From WLMZ01 sp031367435 (GTDB taxonomy: Bacteria; Actinomycetota; Acidimicrobiia; Acidimicrobiales; Ilumatobacteraceae): DNA of 64,000 nt. Location of the stretch: contig JANLPV010000204.1 in the NCBI GenBank assembly GCA_031367435.1, positions 16,457-80,456 on the forward strand, read 5' to 3'. The first letter of the stretch is position 1; each line of letters begins with the position of its first letter. Under the pieces are notes generated by a model. The model had not been told where the DNA came from and searched no databases. It saw nothing but the letters and a program-made list of their open reading frames with translations. Made by a program: the position numbers and the translations under genes. Positions 60,401 through 64,000 of the stretch are shown in pieces.

Positions 60401-61203
60401 GGTCGTTCGAGCCGACGTAGCGCTTCGGCGGTGTCATGGATTTCGCGCTCACCGCTGAGGAACACGAGCACATCGCCGGGCCCTTCCTCGCCCAGCTCGT
60501 CGACGGCATCGCACACCGCTTGGACTTGATCGCGATCGTCGTCATCGGCCGCGCTCGCGCTCGCGCCATACGGCCGATATCGAAGCTCGACGGGAAAGGT
60601 TCGACCCGTGACCTCGATGATCGGGGCACCGTCGAAGTGTTCGGAGAAGCGTTGCGTATCGATGGTGGCCGACGTGACGATCACCTTCAGATCGGGTCGA
60701 CGCGGCAGGAGTTGCTTCAGATAGCCAAGAAGAAAGTCGACGTTAAGGCTGCGCTCATGGGCTTCATCAATGATGATTGTGTCGTAGCGCGACAGGCGTC
60801 GATCGTGTTGAATCTCGGCGAGCAGAATGCCGTCCGTCATCACTTTGATGAGCGTCGCATCGCTCACCCGATCGGCAAAACGGACGGCATAGCCAACAAG
60901 CGTGCCGAGTTCGACGCCGAGTTCTTCGGCGACGCGTTCGGCGATCGTGCGCGCCGCGACTCGCCGTGGCTGGGTATGACCAATCAAACCGCTGATGCCC
61001 CGCCCAAGTTCGAGACAGAGCTTTGGGAGCTGCGTACTCTTTCCCGAACCGGTCTCGCCCGCGACGATCACGACTTGATGATCACGAATTGTCGCGAGCA
61101 GATCGTCACGCCTCGCGGTGAGCGGCAGAGTCGACGGATAGCTGATCGTGGGCACGCTGGCCCGGCGACGTTCGAGCCGGTCGTGATCTGGATCTGGGTT
61201 CAA
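57430..61203 (-). CDS. hrpA: DEAH-box ATP-dependent RNA helicase
   Basis: 1257 aa, the usual HrpA size. I accept the TTG at 61203 because it overlaps the ppk2 stop (TTGA). Motif I GETGSGKSTQLPK is at about residues 49-61, the DEAH box in IIIDEAHERSLNVDF near 145, motif III VTSATIDTQRF, motif V STNVAETSLTVPGV and motif VI QRAGRCGRVAPG. The helicase core is followed by winged-helix and ratchet (HA2) domains, an OB-like region, and the long C-terminal DUF3418 domain specific to bacterial HrpA. It unwinds RNA, and in bacteria has been linked to ribosome and mRNA handling. Coupled to ppk2. Confidence 0.93.
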   Translation of the reverse strand: MNPDPDHDRLERRRASVPTISYPSTLPLTARRDDLLATIRDHQVVIVAGETGSGKSTQLPKLCLELGRGISGLIGHTQPRRVAARTIAERVAEELGVELGTLVGYAVRFADRVSDATLIKVMTDGILLAEIQHDRRLSRYDTIIIDEAHERSLNVDFLLGYLKQLLPRRPDLKVIVTSATIDTQRFSEHFDGAPIIEVTGRTFPVELRYRPYGASASAADDDDRDQVQAVCDAVDELGEEGPGDVLVFLSGEREIHDTAEALRRLERPHTEVLPLYARLSASEQHRIFQPHTGRRIVLSTNVAETSLTVPGVRYVVDAGAARMSRYSHRLKVQRLPIEPISQASANQRAGRCGRVAPGICVRLYASDDFESRAEFTEPEILRTNLASVILQMTALGLGDVNKFAFLDPPDSRAVRDGVALLEELGAIDQGQPDDRRRLTSLGKRLARLPLDPRLGRMVLEADRHGCVREVMVIAAALSIQDPRERPAANRQAADEAHRRFIVEGSDFLGIVALWDYLRAQQRALSSSQFRRLCRAEYLNYLRVREWHDLYSQLRQITGSIGVRAGTESAHPDHVHQAVLAGLLSHLGMRDGESREFRGAHGAKFSVVPVSALAKKPARWVMVGELVETNRLWGRVAASVQPEWAERLGAHLVKRSFGEPTWDTKRGGAVTTERVTLYGLPIVMGRRISYDRVDAVVARELFIRHALVEGDWLTRHTFVARNIAFIEQLRELSDRARRGDLVDANAIFAFFDARVGPSVVSTRHFDRWWKDERAKQPALLDLTLHDLAAAVDGARPTAAIDPNAYPSSWVHDDITLALTYRFDPGDPCDGVTAHVPLSLLNRLSSNDFDWQVPGFRDDLVTALIWTLPKNHRRSLNPIAETARVATLRLGSGDISLHDDLASVLSSVAGERIASTAFDDARVPAHLRMTFSVEGPDGACLALGKDLDVLRQQLSGQIRLAVAQTAPEIERVGLTAWTFGDLPPVVESTRDGHVVRGYPALLDDTDSVAIWVFTNPQLQERAMRAGLRRLLLLTVPLSRQAIGREISNAALLAIGRSASVKLGGLADDCITAAADEVIATHGSLVWNAADFEVLQRSARANLRDIATNSLSMVGQIFVASATVEAMLARLITPALAPSVSDMGAQLARLLRPGFVTATSTARLADVLRYVRAIERRVEKVTSDPVRDQQRTAEVVRLERRYAQLVDRLRPSQMTAHVIDVGWMIEELRVSLFAQTLGTPKPVSVQRIGRAIDALDAELA

Positions 61204-61985
61204 GACTCGTGGTCGTCGAGCAGATCGTCGATATGCGGCACCGGGTGCCCGGCGCGACTCAGGCCCTCTTCGATCCGTTTGTTGAGGGTTTCCAACACGG
61301 CAATTCGGCCGAATCGTTTCTGCTCACCAGCAATGACGTCCCACGGCCCGAACTCATGGCTCGTTTTTGCGAACAGGTTCTCAGCAGCACTGACATAGTC
61401 GGAGTTGCGATCGCGGTTACGCCAATCCTCCGGAGTGAGCTTCCACCGCTTGAGCGGATCGGCGGCGCGTGCCTGAAATCGGCGGAGTTGCTCATCATCG
61501 CTGATCTGCATCCAAAACTTGGCGAGGATGACACCCTCGAGCACGAGCGAACGTTCGAAATCGACAATGGCCTGATAGCCGCGGCCCCATTCCTCGGCGG
61601 TTGCGTAACCCTCCACACGCTCGACGAGTACCCGGCCGTACCAACTGCGATCGAACACCGACATCGCTCCACGCCCAGGAATGTCGGGATAGAAACGCCA
61701 CAGGAAATGATGACGCTTCTCAGCCTCGGTGGGCACGCCGCAGTTCAGCACCTTGTAGTGACGGGGATCGAGGTGACCAACAACGGCCTTGATCGCGCCG
61801 CCCTTGCCAGAGGCATCGGGGCCCTCGAAGACAACGAGCAGGCCGGGTCCGACGCCGTTCGCGCCCATCTGGCCACCAAGATGTAGACGCAGCTGCAGTA
61901 GTCGCCTCTGCGCTGCGATGAGTCGCGCTGTGTACGCCTTTTGGTCGAGCCGTTGCGACATGTCGAGCTTGTCAAGAATCGTCAC
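61200..61985 (-). CDS. ppk2: Polyphosphate kinase 2 family protein
   Basis: 261 aa from the GTG at 61985, which has AGGAG eight bases upstream; the longer frame to 62063 would enter the next gene. Walker A EGPDASGKGG is near residue 54-63, with the PPK2 partner motif FDRSWYGRVLVERVEG near 118 and the lid wording KFWMQISDDEQLRRFQAR. PPK2 enzymes phosphorylate nucleoside mono- or diphosphates using polyphosphate. The short single-domain form here fits the class that acts on NMP/NDP, but I cannot separate class I from class III by eye. The stop overlaps the hrpA start. The truncated Ppx-like protein at 24.8 kb is the only other polyphosphate-linked gene seen. Confidence 0.9.
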   Translation of the reverse strand: MTILDKLDMSQRLDQKAYTARLIAAQRRLLQLRLHLGGQMGANGVGPGLLVVFEGPDASGKGGAIKAVVGHLDPRHYKVLNCGVPTEAEKRHHFLWRFYPDIPGRGAMSVFDRSWYGRVLVERVEGYATAEEWGRGYQAIVDFERSLVLEGVILAKFWMQISDDEQLRRFQARAADPLKRWKLTPEDWRNRDRNSDYVSAAENLFAKTSHEFGPWDVIAGEQKRFGRIAVLETLNKRIEEGLSRAGHPVPHIDDLLDDHES

Positions 61986-62031
61986 CGCCGCACTCCTGAT
62001 TGTTCGTTCACCATCATTGCTGTGGTCTCTC

Positions 62032-63672
62032 CTACGAGCCGCTGGCGATTCGGAACGACCCACGCATCACCGGATGGATACGGCAGAAGTAGGTGTACGT
62101 GCCGGGCGGTAGGTCGGCAGGGGTTGACCACGTCACACGGCCCGCCGTGGGTGGGCCTACGGCACCGAGTTGACCTGAATCGAACGCGATGTCGGCGTCA
62201 GCCAATGGGTAGGCAACTCCCGTTGCCTGATTGCAGGGCGCCTTGCACGCGGTGATCGTGTGCCACTCACCATTGCCAAGCGGTGCGTCCTGATTGTCGA
62301 ACGTGATCGTGCCACCTGGAGCCACGGTTGGAATCGGGCCCCCGCGCATCATGTCGCCTTGCCCGTAGATAAAGGCACCGATTGGAATGGGCGTCGCCGC
62401 TGGTTGGGAGGCGAGCTTGCTGACATCGACGTAGTGCGGGTCGACTCCGCCGCCATGATTGTCGTTCTCGGCGAGATGGCCATGCGTCAGTTGGCCATCG
62501 GCGTCGACTGCGGTGACGAACGGATCGGGCGCGGCAGCCTCGGACCCGGCGACCTTGTCCGCCATCCACACAACCATGATGCCCATCGACTCATACCACG
62601 ACGCCTTTGCACTGTCGTAGGTTGCCGTCGTCGACAAAATGTCGCCCTTGTGAACGGCAACTCGCCACGACTCGGGCGTGGCAGTCATCGCAACGTCCCA
62701 CGATACGGCTCCGGCTGGTTCCCAATAATTGGCCTTCGAATCAAACAGCCGAGCGGTGTCTGGCGCGCCAGGCTTGTTGTGAGCAGCCAGTGCGCTGGTG
62801 TTCGCGCGCTGCAACCAGAGGTCAGTATGCAAACCACCCGGATGCAAGTGCCCGGCGGTTTCCACGAGTACCCCATCGCGATCAACAGTCCACAGGTTCT
62901 TTGCGGGCGCGGCACCGTAGGCCGAAGCCGCATCATCGGGGTACGTGAACAAGCCATCGTGCCCGCTGCCCTTGGCAACATCGAAGACCGGGTACACGCT
63001 GCCGTTCTGCACGTCGGTCCAGATCGGGCGCGCCGGTTCGATACCCACCGCAGCGGCACTATCTGCGGGAATGAAGTCAACGTCATATGTGACCCACACT
63101 TGTGTTTCATCCGGCCAGAGATTGTGAATCATGTAATTCAAGATCCATTTGTCGGTCGCCTTGTAGCGATACCCGTATCCGACCGGCAACGCCATGATCG
63201 TTTTCTCTTCGCCCGCAGCGAAGAAGCGCTCCGGCAACGGAGCAGTGGAGTCGCGACCCGACTGGTTCAACCACACACCATGATGCAAGTGGATGACATC
63301 AACGCCGGGGATGCTGCCGTCGGCGAGCCGGAGGTTCGGAGCCAAGCGAACGATCCACCCGTCGACATCGGGTTTCGGGATGACGTGCTTGGTGAAGTCA
63401 ATGTTGTTCTGGCCTGGCTTGATGTCGATGGGGCCGACCTCGAAATGCATCCGCTTCGCGCCGGCCTGCACCGGCCGATCTGCCACAGTCGAGCTTGTCG
63501 ATGCGCTATCGGTCGCGATCGGTGCGGTGACCGCCGGCGAGTTTGCGGCAACACTCACCGAGTTGCCAGCGGGCACCGTGTTCGATTGAACGCTCTTGTC
63601 CGAACTCGAACACGCAACCAACAACGCTCCGGCGACGCCGAGACATACCGCTACCATCGACGATTTCCCCAT
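62032..63672 (-). CDS. Secreted copper lipoprotein: PHM-like ligand pattern plus C-terminal cupredoxin
   Basis: 546 aa from the ATG at 63672. Lipobox LLVAC puts the lipidated cysteine at 21, then a Ser/Thr/Ala linker to about 70. Residues 75-370 contain, in order, HLHHGVW (His128, His130, His131), NYMIHNL (His183), GHLHPGGLH (His275, His277, His282) and YESMGIM (Met363). The order His-His, His, His-x-His, Met is that of the two copper sites of peptidylglycine monooxygenase-type enzymes. Residues about 430-546 are a cupredoxin with GEWHTIT (His471) and YFCRIHPVM (Cys530, His533, Met536), an amicyanin-like blue-copper site. It may be a surface copper oxygenase with a built-in electron carrier; this is inference from motifs. 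Confidence 0.75.
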   Translation of the reverse strand: MGKSSMVAVCLGVAGALLVACSSSDKSVQSNTVPAGNSVSVAANSPAVTAPIATDSASTSSTVADRPVQAGAKRMHFEVGPIDIKPGQNNIDFTKHVIPKPDVDGWIVRLAPNLRLADGSIPGVDVIHLHHGVWLNQSGRDSTAPLPERFFAAGEEKTIMALPVGYGYRYKATDKWILNYMIHNLWPDETQVWVTYDVDFIPADSAAAVGIEPARPIWTDVQNGSVYPVFDVAKGSGHDGLFTYPDDAASAYGAAPAKNLWTVDRDGVLVETAGHLHPGGLHTDLWLQRANTSALAAHNKPGAPDTARLFDSKANYWEPAGAVSWDVAMTATPESWRVAVHKGDILSTTATYDSAKASWYESMGIMVVWMADKVAGSEAAAPDPFVTAVDADGQLTHGHLAENDNHGGGVDPHYVDVSKLASQPAATPIPIGAFIYGQGDMMRGGPIPTVAPGGTITFDNQDAPLGNGEWHTITACKAPCNQATGVAYPLADADIAFDSGQLGAVGPPTAGRVTWSTPADLPPGTYTYFCRIHPVMRGSFRIASGS

Positions 63673-63720
63673 GACGCCGACTCTACTTGGGCCGTGCGGT
63701 GCGCACCGAGTGCATCGCCC

Positions 63721-63775
63721 GCGCTGATCAAGACCGGTGATCAAGACCGCGCTGATCAAGACCGCGCTGATAAAG
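63721..63775. repeat. 15-bp tandem repeat upstream of the copper lipoprotein gene
   Basis: GCGCTGATCAAGACC at 63721-63735 and 63749-63763, with a 13-bp variant between (63736-63748) and a 12-bp variant after (63764-63775). The array covers the promoter-proximal side of the lipoprotein gene, ending 10 bp from the tRNA terminator. Each copy holds TGATCA, a 6-bp palindrome. Confidence 0.85.
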
Positions 63776-63784
63776 CCCTGCATG

Positions 63785-63822
63785 CAAAGAGCCGGTGCCC
63801 CAACAGGTGCACCGGCTCTTTG
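63785..63822 (-). terminator. Terminator after tRNA-Ala
   Basis: A 14-bp perfect stem (CAAAGAGCCGGTGC / GCACCGGCTCTTTG) with a 10-nt loop lies 11 bp past the tRNA 3' end on the minus strand. The final stem bases include TTT. It isolates the tRNA from the lipoprotein gene downstream. Confidence 0.85.
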
Positions 63823-63833
63823 CTCTCTACGGG

Positions 63834-63906
63834 TGGAGGTGAGGGGAATTGAACCCCTGGCCTCAACAGTGCGATTGTTGCGCTCTGCCAACTGAGCTAC
63901 ACCCCC
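63834..63906 (-). tRNA. tRNA-Ala(CGC)
   Basis: 73 nt fold into a full cloverleaf. The acceptor stem GGGGGTG / CACCTCC has the G3-U70 pair that identifies alanine tRNA. The D arm is GCTC...GAGC; the anticodon stem is CAACA/TGTTG around the loop ATCGCAC, giving anticodon CGC (reads GCG, alanine). The T arm is AGGGG-TTCAATT-CCCCT. Discriminator A73. The CCA end is not encoded (CCC follows). A strong hairpin terminator is just downstream. Confidence 0.96.
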
Positions 63907-63939
63907 GTGGAATGCGTCGAAAGCCTAGCGGTGACGTCA

Positions 63940-63999
63940 GTGAATCTGAAAGACGTGAATCAGAAAGACGTGAATCAGAACGACGTGAATCAGAACGAC
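63940..63999. repeat. 15-bp tandem repeat at the right edge
   Basis: Four 15-bp units: GTGAATCTGAAAGAC, GTGAATCAGAAAGAC, and two GTGAATCAGAACGAC, running to the window edge and possibly beyond. It lies 33 bp upstream of tRNA-Ala on the tRNA's strand. The period is a multiple of three, so it could be the end of a coding region outside the window. Confidence 0.85.
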
Positions 64000-64000
64000 G

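Noticed and set aside
60436..61398. 320-codon frame opposite hrpA and ppk2
   Set aside because: Spans two clear genes on the other strand and has no motif; antisense shadow.
62260..63852. 530-codon plus-strand frame opposite the copper lipoprotein gene
   Set aside because: The minus strand has a lipobox, copper-ligand motifs and a proper start; the plus-strand product is Arg-rich with no recognisable fold and would run into the tRNA terminator.
63940..63999. CRISPR-like repeat array
   Set aside because: Units are contiguous with no spacers and only 15 bp long, and no cas genes are present; it is a plain tandem repeat.

Overview
The window looks like a chromosomal segment of a high-G+C actinobacterium. 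Acidimicrobiia is my best guess, from family content only: a DUF501 gene, an NlpC/P60 hydrolase, an LPxTG surface protein, an actinobacterial-type OB-fold domain, cox-type molybdenum hydroxylase genes and frequent GTG starts. Genes are tightly packed with many ATGA/GTGA/TGATG overlaps. The longest stretch without a gene is about 246 bp (22803-23048). I see no rRNA, phage, transposase or CRISPR. There is one tRNA, tRNA-Ala(CGC), near the right edge.

Layout. 1-6.3 kb is a methylated-amine/osmolyte block: a dimethylglycine/sarcosine dehydrogenase-like flavoprotein (cut by the left edge) diverges from proV-proW-proX, and proW carries two permease domains in one chain. 6.4-9.1 kb is a DrrA-type ATPase with two ABC-2 permeases. 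9.2-10.5 kb holds coxS and coxM (FeS and FAD subunits of a CO dehydrogenase/xanthine oxidase-family enzyme) without the Mo-binding coxL. 10.6-13.9 kb holds a PAP2-type phosphatase, a PIN-like ORF, an AMIN-like lipoprotein, a Dabb protein and an SDR. 14-16.7 kb holds an amine-oxidase-like flavoprotein and a HisD-family alcohol dehydrogenase. 16.8-18.6 kb is glgX.

18.7-24.3 kb is the maturation set of the molybdenum hydroxylase: coxD (MoxR AAA), coxE (VWA), an XdhC protein split into two genes, mocA and coxG, interrupted by an NlpC/P60 gene on the other strand. 24.4-30.9 kb is mixed: DUF501, a half-length Ppx-like protein, GNAT, two enoyl-CoA hydratases, Nudix, an LPxTG protein and an SGNH hydrolase. 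31.1-41.9 kb is a nucleoside uptake and salvage island: BMP-type ABC transporter, QueF, a PhyH oxygenase, adenosine deaminase, upp, and an adenosine-kinase-like PfkB coupled to a PGM2-like sugar-phosphate mutase. 42-44.6 kb is an M1 aminopeptidase. 44.8-46.9 kb is a two-gene secreted operon (deacetylase plus beta-propeller). 47-52.8 kb is a potassium block: kdpDE diverging from a KimA-like transporter with a C-terminal OB-fold, and no kdpFABC. 52.9-57.4 kb holds a hypothetical, MmgE/PrpD, a second amine-oxidase-like flavoprotein and a Cys/Met-metabolism PLP enzyme. 57.4-62 kb is hrpA coupled to ppk2. 62-63.7 kb encodes a secreted copper lipoprotein that combines a PHM-like ligand pattern with a cupredoxin domain.

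Most worth following up: the copper lipoprotein; the KimA-OB fusion under kdpDE; the coxL-less, split cox system; and a recurring set of 14-15-bp tandem repeats, two of which sit exactly on operon start/stop overlaps and create tiny in-phase minicistrons. All functional calls are from motif reading by eye; no database search was run.
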